Position numbers and translations under genes: made by a program
Source: Psychrobacter sp. UBA5136
GTDB taxonomy: Bacteria > Pseudomonadota > Gammaproteobacteria > Pseudomonadales > Moraxellaceae
Assembly: GCF_002414005.1 (NCBI RefSeq)
Contig: NZ_DHYG01000032.1
Location: 24,379-88,378 of the forward strand
Reading direction: 5' to 3'
DNA: 64,000 nt
The notes under the pieces: model-generated
What the model was told of the DNA's origin: nothing
What the model saw: only the letters and a program-made list of their open reading frames with translations
Databases searched by the model: none
Shown here: positions 8,525 to 18,839 of the stretch, piece by piece
How the letters are laid out: the number at the start of each line of letters is the position of its first letter
How positions within the stretch are numbered: the first letter of the stretch is position 1

Positions 8525-9753
8525 ATTCATCGACGACAATACAAGCAATTTTGGCATTAGCAGACGGTACGATTTTTCGCGGTGTCAGTATCGGTAGTCT
8601 CGGTCATCGTGTCGGTGAGGTGGTATTTAATACAGCCATGACAGGGTATCAAGAAATCCTAACCGACCCAAGTTATGCGCGTCAGCTAGTCACCCTCACC
8701 TATCCGCACATTGGTAACACGGGTACCAACGCCGAAGATACTGAGTCTGGTAATGGTCATCGCGTGTGGGCTGAAGGCCTTATCATCCGTGACGCGACCA
8801 TGGCCACTTCCAACTTTCGTAACTCGCAGTCACTGACTGACTATCTACAAAGTCATAATACGGTTGCCATTGCTGATATCGATACGCGTCAATTAACCCG
8901 CCTATTACGTGATAAAGGCGCGCAAAACGGCTGTATCTTTACCGCTTCTAACGGCGCAACGATTAGCAGCGACGACGAGCAGCAAGCGATTAAACTGGCG
9001 CAAGAATTTGCTGGTATCGAAGGCATGGATTTGGCAAAAGAATGCTGTACGCCAACGACCTTTGAATGGACAGCGGGCAGCTGGGATTTGTCAGACACCC
9101 TCCTCAATCGTGATATCGTTGGCAGTCACGATAGCGGCACGGGCGGCTTTTTTAAACAGCTTGGCACCCATGTTGACGCAAAATATAATGTCGTCGCCTA
9201 TGACTTCGGCACTAAAACCAATATTTTGCGTATGCTCGTTGACCGCGGCTGTCATGTAACGGTCGTCCCTGCGCAAACGCCGATCAAAGACGTACTGGCG
9301 ATGAATCCAGACGGTATTTTCTTATCAAATGGTCCTGGCGACCCAGCTGCTTGTGATTACGCCATCGATGCGGTACGTCATATCATTGAAGAAACGGACA
9401 TTCCAACCTTTGGTATCTGCTTGGGTCATCAGCTGATTGGTCTTGCCAGCGGTGCCAACACTATTAAAATGAAAACGGGGCATCACGGCGCCAACCATCC
9501 AGTACAAGACTTAGCTGCTGGCACCGTTATGATTACCAGTCAAAACCATGGTTTTGCCGTTGACGAAGACACGCTGCCTGCCAATGTTAAATCGACACAT
9601 CGCTCACTATTTGACGGTACTAATCAAGGCATTGAGCTGACCAATAAGCCGGTCTTTAGCTTCCAAGGTCACCCAGAAGCCAGCCCTGGTCCACATGATG
9701 CTGCGCCGCTGTTTGATAAGTTTGCAGAGATGATGGCAGCAGCGAAAGCGTAA
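8521..9753 (+). CDS. carA: Carbamoyl-phosphate synthase small subunit
   Basis: The glutaminase subunit supplies ammonia to CarB for carbamoyl phosphate, used for arginine and pyrimidines. It is 410 residues long. The N-terminal domain contains [21 protein letters not shown]. The C-terminal class I amidotransferase domain carries the nucleophile in GICLGHQ and the partner His/Glu in [10 protein letters not shown]. The start is a TTG at 8521 with GGAGG seven bases upstream; no in-frame ATG lies nearby. It is somewhat longer than the E. coli protein (382), mainly from a loop near residues 190-220. carB follows after 156 bases, probably on the same transcript. Confidence 0.97.
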   Translation: MNSSTTIQAILALADGTIFRGVSIGSLGHRVGEVVFNTAMTGYQEILTDPSYARQLVTLTYPHIGNTGTNAEDTESGNGHRVWAEGLIIRDATMATSNFRNSQSLTDYLQSHNTVAIADIDTRQLTRLLRDKGAQNGCIFTASNGATISSDDEQQAIKLAQEFAGIEGMDLAKECCTPTTFEWTAGSWDLSDTLLNRDIVGSHDSGTGGFFKQLGTHVDAKYNVVAYDFGTKTNILRMLVDRGCHVTVVPAQTPIKDVLAMNPDGIFLSNGPGDPAACDYAIDAVRHIIEETDIPTFGICLGHQLIGLASGANTIKMKTGHHGANHPVQDLAAGTVMITSQNHGFAVDEDTLPANVKSTHRSLFDGTNQGIELTNKPVFSFQGHPEASPGPHDAAPLFDKFAEMMAAAKA

Positions 9754-9909
9754 GCTATCGCTAATTAACTGTAAGCAAATAATCAATATAAAGCTTGAAG
9801 CACGGATAGTGGTTCAAGCGGCACATACCAGACGCGATAAGCGTTATCAAAAATATCATTAAAAATACAGATTACTCAAAATATCATTCAAACGAAGGTA
9901 GCCCTAACT

Positions 9910-12900
9910 ATGCCAAAACGTACCGACATAAAAAGCATTCTTATCATTGGCGCAGGCCCTATCGTCATCGGCCAAGCATGTGAGTTTGACTACTCAGGCG
10001 CGCAGGCGTGTAAAGCGTTAAAAGAAGAAGGCTACCGCGTCATCTTGGTCAACTCAAACCCTGCAACCATCATGACTGACCCTGTCATGGCAGACGCGAC
10101 CTATATCGAGCCAATTACATGGCAAACGGTTGAGCAAATCATTGCTAAAGAGCGTCCTGATGCGATCTTGCCAACCATGGGCGGACAGACGGCGCTAAAC
10201 TGTGCGCTAGATTTGGACAAACACGGCGTATTGACCAAATATAATTGTGAGCTGATTGGCGCGACCAAAGATTCAATCGAGATGGCAGAAGACCGCAACT
10301 TATTTGATAAAGCCATGAAGCGTATCGGTCTTGAATGTCCACGTGCTGAAACCGCTGAAACCATGGAAGAAGCCTTTGCCACCCAAGAAAAAATGGGCTA
10401 CCCATGTATCATTCGCCCTTCATTCACCATGGGCGGTTCAGGCGGCGGTATCGCCTATAACCGCGATGAGTTTATCGAGATTTGTGAGCGCGGTTTTGAC
10501 TTATCACCAAATCATCAATTGCTCATCGATGAGTCACTCATCGGTTGGAAAGAGTACGAGATGGAAGTGGTTCGTGATAAAAACGACAACTGCATCATCA
10601 TTTGTGCGATTGAAAACTTTGACCCAATGGGCGTGCACACGGGCGACTCAATCACCGTTGCCCCAGCACAAACCTTGACCGACAAAGAATATCAAATCAT
10701 GCGTAACGCTTCATTAGCCGTATTGCGTGAGATTGGTGTTGAAACCGGCGGCTCAAACGTGCAGTTTGGTATTAATCCAAATACAGGCCGCATGGTCGTC
10801 ATCGAGATGAACCCACGCGTGTCACGCTCATCAGCATTGGCATCAAAAGCGACTGGTTTTCCAATTGCAAAAATCGCCGCAAAACTGGCGATTGGTTATA
10901 CGCTTGATGAATTGCAAAATGACATCACAGGCGGTAAAACACCAGCGAGCTTTGAGCCTGCGCTTGACTATGTCGTCACTAAAATCCCACGTTTTAACTT
11001 CGAAAAATTCCCGCAAGCCGACAGCGTGTTATCAACGCAGATGAAATCGGTTGGTGAAGTGATGGCAATCGGCCGTAACTTCCAAGAATCGATGCAAAAA
11101 GCACTGCGCGGTATGGAAACAGGCGCCGATGGTTTTGATGAGCAAATCGACTTTGCTGCTATTAAAGAGGGCAAGCTTAGCACTGAAAAAGCCCGTAGCG
11201 AGATTATCAACCGCCTAACCCTACCAACGCCTGAGCGCATCTATTATCTTGCAGATGCTTTTCGCATCGGCATGAGCGTCGACGAGGTCTTTAATTTTAC
11301 CAAAATTGATCCATGGTTCTTGGTACAAATCGAAGACATCGTCAAAACTGAAGCACAAGTAAAAGCTATGGGCTTTGGCGGTTTGACCGAACAGAATCTG
11401 CGCAGCTTTAAGCGTAAAGGCTTATCAGATTTACGTTTGGCAAAACTGCTTGGCGTCTCACAAAAACAATTACGCAAAAAACGTTGGGATTTGGGTGTCC
11501 ATCCTGTTTATAAACGCGTCGATACCTGTGCGGCAGAATTTGCCACCAGCACCGCTTATATGTACTCAACGTACGACAGCGAGTGCGAAGCCAACCCAAC
11601 CGACAAGAAAAAAATCATGGTCATCGGCGGCGGTCCAAACCGTATCGGTCAAGGCATTGAGTTCGATTATTGCTGTGTGCACGCTGCCCTTGCCATGCGC
11701 GAAGACGGTTATGAAACCATCATGGTTAACTGTAACCCTGAAACGGTTTCAACCGATTATGATACCTCAGACCGTCTCTACTTTGAGCCGATCACCTTAG
11801 AGGACGTCTTAGAGATTGTACGTATCGAAAATCCAGATGGCGTGATTGTGCAGTTTGGCGGCCAGACGCCACTAAAATTGGCACGCGCTTTAGAGTCTGC
11901 GGGCGTAAAAATCATCGGTACCAGCCCTGATGCCATCGACCGCGCTGAAGACCGCGAGCGCTTCCAGCATATGATTCATCAATTAGACCTTATCCAACCA
12001 TCAAATGCCCTAGCGACTAGCTTAGAAGATGGTTTGGTCAAGGCAAAAGACGTTGGCTATCCGCTAGTTGTACGCCCATCATATGTACTTGGTGGTCGCG
12101 CGATGGAAATTGTCTATAACGAAGACGAGCTAAGACACTACTTGCGTACGGCTGTTCAAGCGTCAAACGAAGCGCCCGTACTCCTTGATCGCTTCTTGGA
12201 CGATGCCATCGAAGTCGATGTTGACTGTGTTTGCGATGGCACCGATGTGGTGATTGGCGGTATCATGCAGCACATCGAACAAGCGGGCGTGCACTCTGGC
12301 GACTCAGCGTGTTCATTGCCGCCTTACTCTCTCTCTGACGAGCTGTGCAATGTCATGCGCGCACAAACCGTGGCTATGGCAAAAGAGCTTGGCGTTATTG
12401 GTCTGATGAACGTTCAGTTTGCGGTAAAAGGTGAAACCGTATACATTCTAGAAGTTAACCCACGCGCGGCGCGTACCGTGCCATTCGTTTCTAAATGTAT
12501 CGGTACGTCATTGGCGCAAGTAGCCGCGCGCTGTATGGCTGGCACGTCATTAAAAGACCAAGGCTTTACCACCGAAATCGTGCCGTCATTTTATGCGGTC
12601 AAAGAAGCGGTATTCCCGTTTGCTAAATTCCCAGGTGTTGACCCAATCTTGAGCCCTGAGATGAAATCAACGGGTGAAGTGATGGGCGTTGGTAGAACCT
12701 TTGGCGAAGCATTCTACAAGGCTGTTATCGGCAGTAATGAGCGCCTGCCAGGCTTGCCAACTGAAGGCGAAACCAAAACCGTCTTTATCTCTGTGCGTGA
12801 TAGCGATAAAGAACAAGTTATCCCTATTGCCCGTCAGCTTCTCGACTTTGGCTTTAATATCGTTGCCACCACTGGTACGCAAAAAGTATTGGCGGAAAAC

Positions 12901-13179
12901 GGTATTGAATGTAAACAAATCAATAAAGTCACCGAAGGTCGCCCGCATATCGTTGATGCCTTGAAAAATGGTAAAATCGACCTTATTATCAATACCACTG
13001 CGGGCAAACAGGCGCAAGAGGATTCGTTCTCTATTCGTCGCAGCGCCTTGCAAGGTAAAGTGTTCTACGTCACAACGTTAGGCGCGGCAGATGCGGTTTG
13101 TAAATCTTATGCCATTGACTTGCCATTTGATGTCTACAAGCTCCAAGATTTGCATGAACAAGCAAAGACTATTGCCTAG
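9910..13179 (+). CDS. carB: Carbamoyl-phosphate synthase large subunit
   Basis: The synthetase subunit makes carbamoyl phosphate from bicarbonate, ammonia and two ATP. At 1089 residues it shows the internal duplication of the family. Two ATP-grasp halves start with [21 protein letters not shown] and [20 protein letters not shown]. The C-terminal allosteric MGS-like domain (from about 950) contains [17 protein letters not shown] and [11 protein letters not shown]. It works with CarA through an ammonia tunnel. The 3' end is followed by a strong terminator at 13330. Confidence 0.98.
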   Translation: MPKRTDIKSILIIGAGPIVIGQACEFDYSGAQACKALKEEGYRVILVNSNPATIMTDPVMADATYIEPITWQTVEQIIAKERPDAILPTMGGQTALNCALDLDKHGVLTKYNCELIGATKDSIEMAEDRNLFDKAMKRIGLECPRAETAETMEEAFATQEKMGYPCIIRPSFTMGGSGGGIAYNRDEFIEICERGFDLSPNHQLLIDESLIGWKEYEMEVVRDKNDNCIIICAIENFDPMGVHTGDSITVAPAQTLTDKEYQIMRNASLAVLREIGVETGGSNVQFGINPNTGRMVVIEMNPRVSRSSALASKATGFPIAKIAAKLAIGYTLDELQNDITGGKTPASFEPALDYVVTKIPRFNFEKFPQADSVLSTQMKSVGEVMAIGRNFQESMQKALRGMETGADGFDEQIDFAAIKEGKLSTEKARSEIINRLTLPTPERIYYLADAFRIGMSVDEVFNFTKIDPWFLVQIEDIVKTEAQVKAMGFGGLTEQNLRSFKRKGLSDLRLAKLLGVSQKQLRKKRWDLGVHPVYKRVDTCAAEFATSTAYMYSTYDSECEANPTDKKKIMVIGGGPNRIGQGIEFDYCCVHAALAMREDGYETIMVNCNPETVSTDYDTSDRLYFEPITLEDVLEIVRIENPDGVIVQFGGQTPLKLARALESAGVKIIGTSPDAIDRAEDRERFQHMIHQLDLIQPSNALATSLEDGLVKAKDVGYPLVVRPSYVLGGRAMEIVYNEDELRHYLRTAVQASNEAPVLLDRFLDDAIEVDVDCVCDGTDVVIGGIMQHIEQAGVHSGDSACSLPPYSLSDELCNVMRAQTVAMAKELGVIGLMNVQFAVKGETVYILEVNPRAARTVPFVSKCIGTSLAQVAARCMAGTSLKDQGFTTEIVPSFYAVKEAVFPFAKFPGVDPILSPEMKSTGEVMGVGRTFGEAFYKAVIGSNERLPGLPTEGETKTVFISVRDSDKEQVIPIARQLLDFGFNIVATTGTQKVLAENGIECKQINKVTEGRPHIVDALKNGKIDLIINTTAGKQAQEDSFSIRRSALQGKVFYVTTLGAADAVCKSYAIDLPFDVYKLQDLHEQAKTIA

Positions 13180-13329
13180 CGCTATTGACTTGGCGGTATA
13201 ATTTCAGTAGATTAAGCATAATGGCAACGCTTATTTAAAAGTGTTTGTGAAACTTATTACTGGCTTTTATATGGCCATACTTTAGAACAATCGCACTTTA
13301 GAAAAATAAAGTTTTTAAAAGATAAACCT

Positions 13330-13365
13330 AAAAAGCATAGTGGCTGAACTGCGACTATGCTTTTT
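13330..13365 (+). terminator. Strong intrinsic terminator after carB
   Basis: A perfect 12-bp stem (13330-13341 with 13354-13365) has a 12-base loop and A/T-rich bases that supply U-runs on both strands. It closes the carAB unit ahead of greA. Confidence 0.85.
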
Positions 13366-13484
13366 ATTACGTCAGGTTAAGGCGTCTTATCGGTAAGCGT
13401 ATGCGTGCTCAAATAGCGCGCGTTTACTGCTTATGCAGTCTAAATCTTGATTTTTTATATCACATACTCATTGCAACAACACTG

Positions 13485-13522
13485 ACACCATCTCGCTATT
13501 CACTAAGAGTAGGAGATGGTGT
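13485..13522 (+). promoter_or_regulatory. Leader hairpin upstream of greA
   Basis: Arms ACACCATCTC (13485-13494) and GAGATGGTGT (13513-13522) pair perfectly, and an inner CTA/TAG extends the stem past a bulge. There is no U-run, so it is not a classical terminator. In E. coli the greA leader also folds into a stem that yields short GraL RNAs; a similar role here is only a suggestion. The remainder of the 368-base gap holds the carB terminator and no gene. Confidence 0.5.
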
Positions 13523-13547
13523 GATGTTATTGGTTTAAGGAAAAAAC

Positions 13548-14024
13548 ATGCAACGTTATCCCATGACTCCGCAAGGACATGCGGCTTTAGAAGCCGAATT
13601 AAAACAGTTAAAAAGCGTCGATCGTCCACGCATCACAGCCGCCATCGCTGAAGCGCGCGAACACGGCGACTTAAAAGAAAACGCGGAATATCATGCGGCC
13701 CGCGAACAGCAAGGGTTTTGTGAAGCGCGTATTCGCGATATCGAAGCCAAACTTGGCGGCGCGCAAGTCATCGATCCTGCCACTCTGCCAAAAGAAGGCC
13801 GCGTGGTATTTGGTGTGAGCGTCGTGATTGAAAACATGGACACCGAAGAAGAAAAACAATACAAAATCGTCGGTGATGACGAAGCGGACTTTAAAGCTGG
13901 TAAAATCTCGGTCAACTCCCCTATCGCTCGTGGCCTAATTGGCAAGTCTGAGGGCGACGAAGTGCGTATCGAAACGCCAAAAGGCATGGTTGAATACGAA
14001 ATCATGAAGGTGATTTACGACTAG
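13548..14024 (+). CDS. greA: Transcription elongation factor GreA
   Basis: GreA enters the RNA polymerase secondary channel and stimulates cleavage of backtracked RNA. The 158 residues equal the E. coli length. The N-terminal coiled coil carries the acidic tip (about residues 40-50, [16 protein letters not shown]). The C-terminal FKBP-like globular domain contains [20 protein letters not shown]. An AAGGAAAAAAC sequence lies before the ATG. It is monocistronic, with a long structured leader. Confidence 0.97.
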   Translation: MQRYPMTPQGHAALEAELKQLKSVDRPRITAAIAEAREHGDLKENAEYHAAREQQGFCEARIRDIEAKLGGAQVIDPATLPKEGRVVFGVSVVIENMDTEEEKQYKIVGDDEADFKAGKISVNSPIARGLIGKSEGDEVRIETPKGMVEYEIMKVIYD

Positions 14025-14430
14025 TTTGGCTCACTTTTATAAAATGACATTTATAAGAGGATATCATCGTCTCTCAAAGACTTATCTTTAAAACGTGTAT
14101 CCGCTTATTGAAGACACATAGAGCTTATTGCAAACATAGATAGAGCGCACAAAAAGTCATTATTTATCGTCAGGCAGTTACACAATGCTGCTTTTCACCT
14201 CAATTTGTTTTGACGCATAATTGCTTGAGTAGTAATTGTTTTGCCATACATTCAGAGGCGACGTACGCAAGTTTGTTGCTTGGCTTTGACTAAAAATAAT
14301 GATGGAAAGATGGCTGTTTGAGCTGTCACTAACACTCTTACCCTCGTTATTTGGCCTGCTTTGTAGTGTCATTTAACGGGGGTTTGTTGTCTTCGCGGTT
14401 TAATTTTTGATTTATTTATCACACTTTTAA
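14025..14430. other. Gene-free gap of about 400 bases
   Basis: No gene, RNA or clear terminator is supported here. A minus-strand frame of 64 codons (14178-14372) has no recognisable domain, no strong ribosome binding site and a composition like random intergenic DNA, so it is left uncalled. Confidence 0.5.
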
Positions 14431-14441
14431 AGGAGTCTATG

Positions 14442-15398
14442 ATGACTATGAATATTGCTACCTCATCTGCAAGCATAGCCAAAAAAAACCTGTCGCAAAA
14501 AATGGCGACGGCGACGGCGATATCGGCTGTATTAACAAGCGCCGTACTCGTGGTGTCTACTGCCAATGCCGCGCCTGAAATTACCGTTAGCCCGTCCGCG
14601 GGTGGTAGTACGACCGTGGTCGAACAGTATTCTGATGGTAAAACTGCTGTCATTACCGCGACGCCTAGCGGTATTACGATGCAAGATGGCATGCCGTTTG
14701 CGGTAACTCAGGTAACCAATGTGCCCCGTTATGTGGTCCGCTCAGGCGCTAATACTGTCGTGACTCAAGGCAGTGCCACGGTTACGAGCGTGCCTGTGAC
14801 CAACCAAATAACCAATCAAACCAGCAGAGTTGATGTCATAGGGGTGCCGACGACTAGCGTGACCCAAGCCTTACCTGTCACGCCCACGACTCAATTGCCA
14901 GCCCTTAACGCCCCTACCACGGCGGTAGTCACTAGTCAGCCAGTTACTGTGACCAACCCACCGGTCACCAATCAAATCGTCACCACTTCTTTGGAAGCCC
15001 TGCAATTAACCCCAACCTTTAGTACGCCCGGCGTGGTTAATGCCCAAACCAAAGTCATGAAAATATTAAAAAATAAAGACGGTCGCGAAGTGGCTGTACC
15101 AGCCAATCATATCGCGCCCGGTGACGTCATCGAATATCACACCACTTATACCAATACCACCGCGCAGCCTGTCAACGATATTAACGCGATGGTGTCATTG
15201 CCAAACGGCGTACAACTGGTATCATTAAACAGCCCGCTACCAACGCTTGCAACCACCGGCGGTAACCGCTACCAAACCATCCAGCAAGTGGGTAATACTG
15301 TTATTGTGAAAGAAAATTATACTGGTCTTAAATGGAACTTGGTTGACTTAAGCCCAAATGCTGCGCAAACCGTCGTCATACGCGCTAAAGTTCAATAA
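14442..15398 (+). CDS. Secreted Thr/Val-rich protein with DUF11-like C-terminal domain
   Basis: I do not recognise a specific family. AGGAG at 14431-14435 suits the second ATG at 14442 best; ATGs at 14439 and 14448 are in the same frame. A signal peptide runs through LTSAVLVVSTANA-A (cleavage near residue 45). The middle (about 90-190) is rich in Thr, Val, Pro, Asn and Gln with loosely repeated VTNQIT/PVTVTNPPVTNQIV blocks. The last 110 residues (VMKILKNKDGREVAVPANHIAPGDVIEYHTTYTN onward, in part) resemble the DUF11/conserved-repeat beta-sandwich found in bacterial surface proteins. It is probably periplasmic or cell-surface. It is monocistronic with its own terminator. Confidence 0.72.
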   Translation: MTMNIATSSASIAKKNLSQKMATATAISAVLTSAVLVVSTANAAPEITVSPSAGGSTTVVEQYSDGKTAVITATPSGITMQDGMPFAVTQVTNVPRYVVRSGANTVVTQGSATVTSVPVTNQITNQTSRVDVIGVPTTSVTQALPVTPTTQLPALNAPTTAVVTSQPVTVTNPPVTNQIVTTSLEALQLTPTFSTPGVVNAQTKVMKILKNKDGREVAVPANHIAPGDVIEYHTTYTNTTAQPVNDINAMVSLPNGVQLVSLNSPLPTLATTGGNRYQTIQQVGNTVIVKENYTGLKWNLVDLSPNAAQTVVIRAKVQ

Positions 15399-15440
15399 AA
15401 CTTACACCGTGTAAAAAACGCTCTGCCAAATAATTACCCC

Positions 15441-15468
15441 AAAGCCCTGCTAATGCTGGGCTTTTTTA
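15441..15468 (+). terminator. Intrinsic terminator after the secreted protein gene
   Basis: AAAGCCC and GGGCTTT arms flank a ten-base loop and are followed by a T-run. The remaining 260 bases up to the glycosyltransferase show no other feature I can support. Confidence 0.85.
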
Positions 15469-15744
15469 TTTTAAAAAATATGCATGACAAGCCCATTTAG
15501 TAGGCGTTTTTTGGTAGTAAATCCTCAGATGATTGTCCTTATTCTCAGTATTGGTACTAAAACCATTATCAGAGAGCGTAAAAACTCGCGCTTGTATAAA
15601 CCCTATTTGCCGCAGCGTTGTTAGAAATACCTAAGCGCAAAGCAGGTTAAATCCAGCCCCATCTTTTTATCTTGGTGGTTGAGTTTTCAGCGCTTTTAAC
15701 TGACAATAGCAACTTGATATCGTTAAATAGTGACCTCTGCCATT

Positions 15745-17076
15745 ATGAAAGTTATGCGCTTACTGTCGTCCTTAAAGCATGATGAATCCGAGCGCGGCAT
15801 TTTTCATCTGGGTCGCGCTTTGGTTAAAAATGGGCACACCTCCATCATTATCGCCAGCGCTGATGAAGAAAATGACTTGGTCAAACGCCTAAAGCGTGAT
15901 GGCAATATTTATCATCAGCTTTATATGAATAAAAAATCTTGGCTGTCACTGCTCCAAGTCGCGCCGCTACGCCGCCTGATTGAAAAGTACGACCCCGATG
16001 TCATTCATGTGCATTCACGCACGCCAGCATGGGTATTGCATTTGGCACTGCGCCGCGCACGCGTCAAGCGCCGACCAAAACTGGTCTCGACCATGTACGG
16101 TTTTTATCCGATCAATAAATACTCGCAAGCGCTACTCGATGTCGATACCATCATCACGGTTTCCGATAGCGTCACCAATTATCTAAAAAAAGGCCTGCGC
16201 CGTGAGGAGTTAGAGCCAAAAGTCATTAAGCGTATCTATCGCGGTGTCGATACCCGTCGGTACCCGTATCGGCACAACCCTTCTGTTTATTGGCTGCGGC
16301 ATACATTTGCCGAATATCCTGAGCTTGAACACAAAAAATGGCTGGTTTTTCCGACCATTATTGGTAATGAATATGGGCAAGAATGGCTGATTGATATTTT
16401 GGGCAATTTGCAAGAACAATTTCCCAATATCCACGTCATTATTATGGATGAAGATTACCGCGAAGGCGATGTCGCGCACGAAGATTTTCGCCAACGTAGC
16501 AATACACTTGGACTCTCTGAGCGTATCACCTATGTCGGTAGCAAGCGTAATGACATGCGCGAATGGCTGTCGGCAGCCAATATCGTCATGGCGCTTGCCA
16601 ATGAGCCGGAATCGATTGGCATCAATGCCCTGCAAGCAATTCACTTAGGCACGCCAGTCATTGGCTGGGATCAAGCGGCCTTTAGCGAGATACTGCAGCC
16701 GTTATATCCGCAAGGATTGGTGAAAAAATATAACGCTAAAGCGCTCTGTAAAGCGGTGCGCAACCAGCTAGAGAGTGTCACCCGTCCTGAGATGACCAAT
16801 AAATTCACCATGCGTGAGATGATTGAGCAAACCTTGCTCGTCTATCAAGGTCTATATGAACAATCGCTTGCAGAAGAGCAAGCGCAGGCAGAGGCAGCAG
16901 CGGTAAAAAGGACTAGAAAAGGCCTTAGCAAGACATCTAAAACTATTCCTGAGTCCCCTTATGTCAAAATTGAACTAGCAGATAAAAATACCAAAGTCAG
17001 GTTGCTTAAAGACGATGGTAAAACGAAAGAAAAAGAACAAGCAACCGATGACCTAGAAGCGACTCAAGACCATTAA
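15745..17076 (+). CDS. GT4-family glycosyltransferase
   Basis: A GT-B fold retaining glycosyltransferase that would transfer a sugar from a nucleotide donor, probably at the inner face of the membrane during envelope polysaccharide or LPS synthesis. The N-terminal half has MRLLSSLKHDESERGIFHLGRAL and DVIHVHSRTPAW. The C-terminal half has the donor-binding AANIVMALANEPESIGINALQAIHLGTPVIGWD (the E-x7-E signature, in part). A Lys/Glu-rich tail of about 75 residues (from about 370) follows the fold. ATG 15745 is chosen over a GTG at 15730. Acceptor and sugar are unknown. It stands apart from other envelope genes and is convergent with the PuuR-like gene. Confidence 0.82.
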   Translation: MKVMRLLSSLKHDESERGIFHLGRALVKNGHTSIIIASADEENDLVKRLKRDGNIYHQLYMNKKSWLSLLQVAPLRRLIEKYDPDVIHVHSRTPAWVLHLALRRARVKRRPKLVSTMYGFYPINKYSQALLDVDTIITVSDSVTNYLKKGLRREELEPKVIKRIYRGVDTRRYPYRHNPSVYWLRHTFAEYPELEHKKWLVFPTIIGNEYGQEWLIDILGNLQEQFPNIHVIIMDEDYREGDVAHEDFRQRSNTLGLSERITYVGSKRNDMREWLSAANIVMALANEPESIGINALQAIHLGTPVIGWDQAAFSEILQPLYPQGLVKKYNAKALCKAVRNQLESVTRPEMTNKFTMREMIEQTLLVYQGLYEQSLAEEQAQAEAAAVKRTRKGLSKTSKTIPESPYVKIELADKNTKVRLLKDDGKTKEKEQATDDLEATQDH

Positions 17077-17121
17077 AATCTGCCAGTCTAACTGTAGCGC
17101 CAATTAAGCTTTAATGCTAAC

Positions 17122-17874
17122 TTAATAAGTTGTGGGCGTATGCGCACTCACAATACGAGTGACGCCGTCAGTAGGATTGATAAAGGTGTGCGGTTTAATG
17201 GTATCAATCACATAGCTGTCACCCTCGTTTAGCAGGTAGGTCGTCTCTTCAATGCGAATCAATACTTTACCTTCAATAACGGTACCAATCTCTTCGCCTT
17301 CATGAGCAATTTTTTCTTCCGTTGAGCTATTTGGCTGATACGTCTCAATCAAAAACCCAAGATTTTTGGTGGTGCTACAGTTATACACCTGCTTTAAGGA
17401 CACTCTACTGCTTGGCTCGCTAAGCTCTATCAAATCTCTTGGCGTGACCACCACCCGTGCTTTAGGCTCTTTCCACTCATCACTAAAAAAGGTCGTTAAA
17501 TCTGAGCCTAGCACCTGCAAAATCGCCTTGAGCGTATTTACCGCGGGGCTGACTTTGTTACGCTCAATCGCACTGATTGAGGTATTGGTAACCCCAGCCA
17601 TTCTCGCTAGCTTGCGCTGCGAGTATCCTTTAGCAAGCCGTAGCTGATTGATCTTTTTACCGATATCCTCTTCTGGCTGTCCATCCATCTCGAGCACGGG
17701 CGACGCCTCATCAGACTCTGACTCGTTCTCTTCATCGCTGTTAACATCATCAGCCTCATCTTCGTCTTGTTTTTCAGCCTCGTCTTCGAGTAACTCCCTC
17801 TCACTTTCGGGCACAGCACCCGCTTTTTCGATATCGTTTTCTGCACTATTATGAACCGTGTTTTTTGCTGGCAT
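17122..17874 (-). CDS. puuR: PuuR-like XRE/cupin transcriptional regulator with acidic N-terminal extension
   Basis: A one-component regulator with a helix-turn-helix of the XRE type (IGKKINQLRLAKGYSQRKLA, about 71-90) and a C-terminal cupin domain (EKIAHEGEEIGTVIEGKVLI). In E. coli, PuuR represses putrescine genes and is released by putrescine. The ATG at 17874 gives 250 residues; an alternative at 17922 lies further inside puuD. The 60-70 residues before the HTH are strongly acidic and Ser-rich, unlike the 185-residue E. coli protein. It overlaps the 3' end of puuD by 26 bases, so the two are coupled, and it diverges from puuA. Confidence 0.8.
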   Translation of the reverse strand: MPAKNTVHNSAENDIEKAGAVPESERELLEDEAEKQDEDEADDVNSDEENESESDEASPVLEMDGQPEEDIGKKINQLRLAKGYSQRKLARMAGVTNTSISAIERNKVSPAVNTLKAILQVLGSDLTTFFSDEWKEPKARVVVTPRDLIELSEPSSRVSLKQVYNCSTTKNLGFLIETYQPNSSTEEKIAHEGEEIGTVIEGKVLIRIEETTYLLNEGDSYVIDTIKPHTFINPTDGVTRIVSAHTPTTY

Positions 17875-18589
17875 AGTGGATAAATTCCTTGAATAGAAAT
17901 TTTGACAAATCGTCTTGTGCATAATTTAACTCAGGATGCCATTGTACACCAATCATAAATGGATGTTTTATTAAGCTGATGGCTTCCACCAGCCCATCTG
18001 GCGCACGAGCCTCGACAAACAAATCTCTGCCCACTTTACTGATGGCTTGTTTGTGCAACGAATTGACGTGCCATTTTTCACCAAACGCTGCCAGTCGCCC
18101 ACCAGGCTGAATAATCACGTCGTGCACCGGCTGGTATTGCACTTCAAGCGGCTGGGTATTGTCCTCTAAGTGCGGCTCATAAAACCCCTCTACTTCACGC
18201 CAATCTGGATACAGGCTGCCATCAAAATAGACATTCATCTCTTGTAAACCGCGGCACACCGCCAACAAAGGCGTACCAGCTTTTTCTGCATGAGCAAGCA
18301 GTTTGAAGCTCAGCTCATCACGACCTAAGTCCTGTTTTTCTTCAATATGCGTGGCGCCATAGCGCGCAGGCGCAACATTGCTATAGCTACCCGTCAATAA
18401 AATACCATCCACAAAGTCAATCAAAGCCGCGAAGTTCTCACTTTCGGCGGCGGTATTGGGCAGCAAGATGGCATTACCACCATAAAAATGGACGGCATCG
18501 ATATACTTTTGGTACACCGCTTGCGCAGGTTGTCCATCAACCATTTTATGACAGGAGACGATGGCAATAATAGGCCTGTAAGTTTGCAT
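17849..18589 (-). CDS. puuD: Gamma-glutamyl-GABA hydrolase
   Basis: This class I glutamine-amidotransferase-like peptidase C26 enzyme cleaves gamma-glutamyl-gamma-aminobutyrate to glutamate and GABA, the last step of the gamma-glutamylated putrescine pathway. It is 246 residues against 254 in E. coli. The nucleophile is Cys112 in AVCRGLQEMN, and the His/Glu pair lies in GVQWHPELN near residue 217. It is transcribed with the downstream overlapping PuuR-like gene and diverges from puuA, matching the gene set of the puu cluster. Confidence 0.92.
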   Translation of the reverse strand: MQTYRPIIAIVSCHKMVDGQPAQAVYQKYIDAVHFYGGNAILLPNTAAESENFAALIDFVDGILLTGSYSNVAPARYGATHIEEKQDLGRDELSFKLLAHAEKAGTPLLAVCRGLQEMNVYFDGSLYPDWREVEGFYEPHLEDNTQPLEVQYQPVHDVIIQPGGRLAAFGEKWHVNSLHKQAISKVGRDLFVEARAPDGLVEAISLIKHPFMIGVQWHPELNYAQDDLSKFLFKEFIHYASKKHGS

Positions 18590-18622
18590 TTTATTCTTCC
18601 TTGACTGTGTTGTCTGAGCCTC

Positions 18623-18645
18623 AAATCTCCACTATACAGAGATTT
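18623..18645. promoter_or_regulatory. Inverted repeat overlapping the putative puuD -10 (operator candidate)
   Basis: AAATCTC (18623-18629) and GAGATTT (18639-18645) are perfect inverted arms with nine bases between. On the minus strand the spacer contains TATAGT, a plausible -10 for puuD. The position suits a repressor site, possibly for the PuuR-like protein. Confidence 0.4.
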
Positions 18646-18760
18646 TATTGATTAAAATCTAACACAATTTTTTGGCTAATGTAAACTATAAACTTCATTT
18701 TTAATTTATATAAGCCATATTGCATATAATTAATTACTTTTTAATAGTTTTAAATAACAA

Positions 18761-18789
18761 TTGACAACTATAAATTTCATCCATATATT
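18761..18789 (+). promoter_or_regulatory. Sigma-70 promoter for the puuA operon
   Basis: A perfect TTGACA (18761-18766) is followed after exactly 17 bases by TATATT (18784-18789). Transcription would start near 18796, giving a leader of almost 300 bases before puuA. This lies in a strongly AT-rich stretch (18640-18790). Confidence 0.7.
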
Positions 18790-18799
18790 AAAAGACATC

Positions 18800-18839
18800 G
18801 GTAAGACAAAAGGTCAATGTCAGTCGTTACCACCTTACC
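18800..18839 (+). promoter_or_regulatory. Hairpin at the 5' end of the puuA leader
   Basis: GGTAAG (18800-18805) pairs with CTTACC (18834-18839), with a further GGT/ACC pair inside. It would form right at the start of the transcript from the promoter above. A 70-codon plus-strand frame at 18866-19078 in the same leader has no recognisable domain and is not called. Confidence 0.35.

Noticed and set aside
14178..14372. 64-codon minus-strand frame between greA and the secreted protein gene
   Set aside because: No domain, no convincing start signal and low-complexity intergenic composition.
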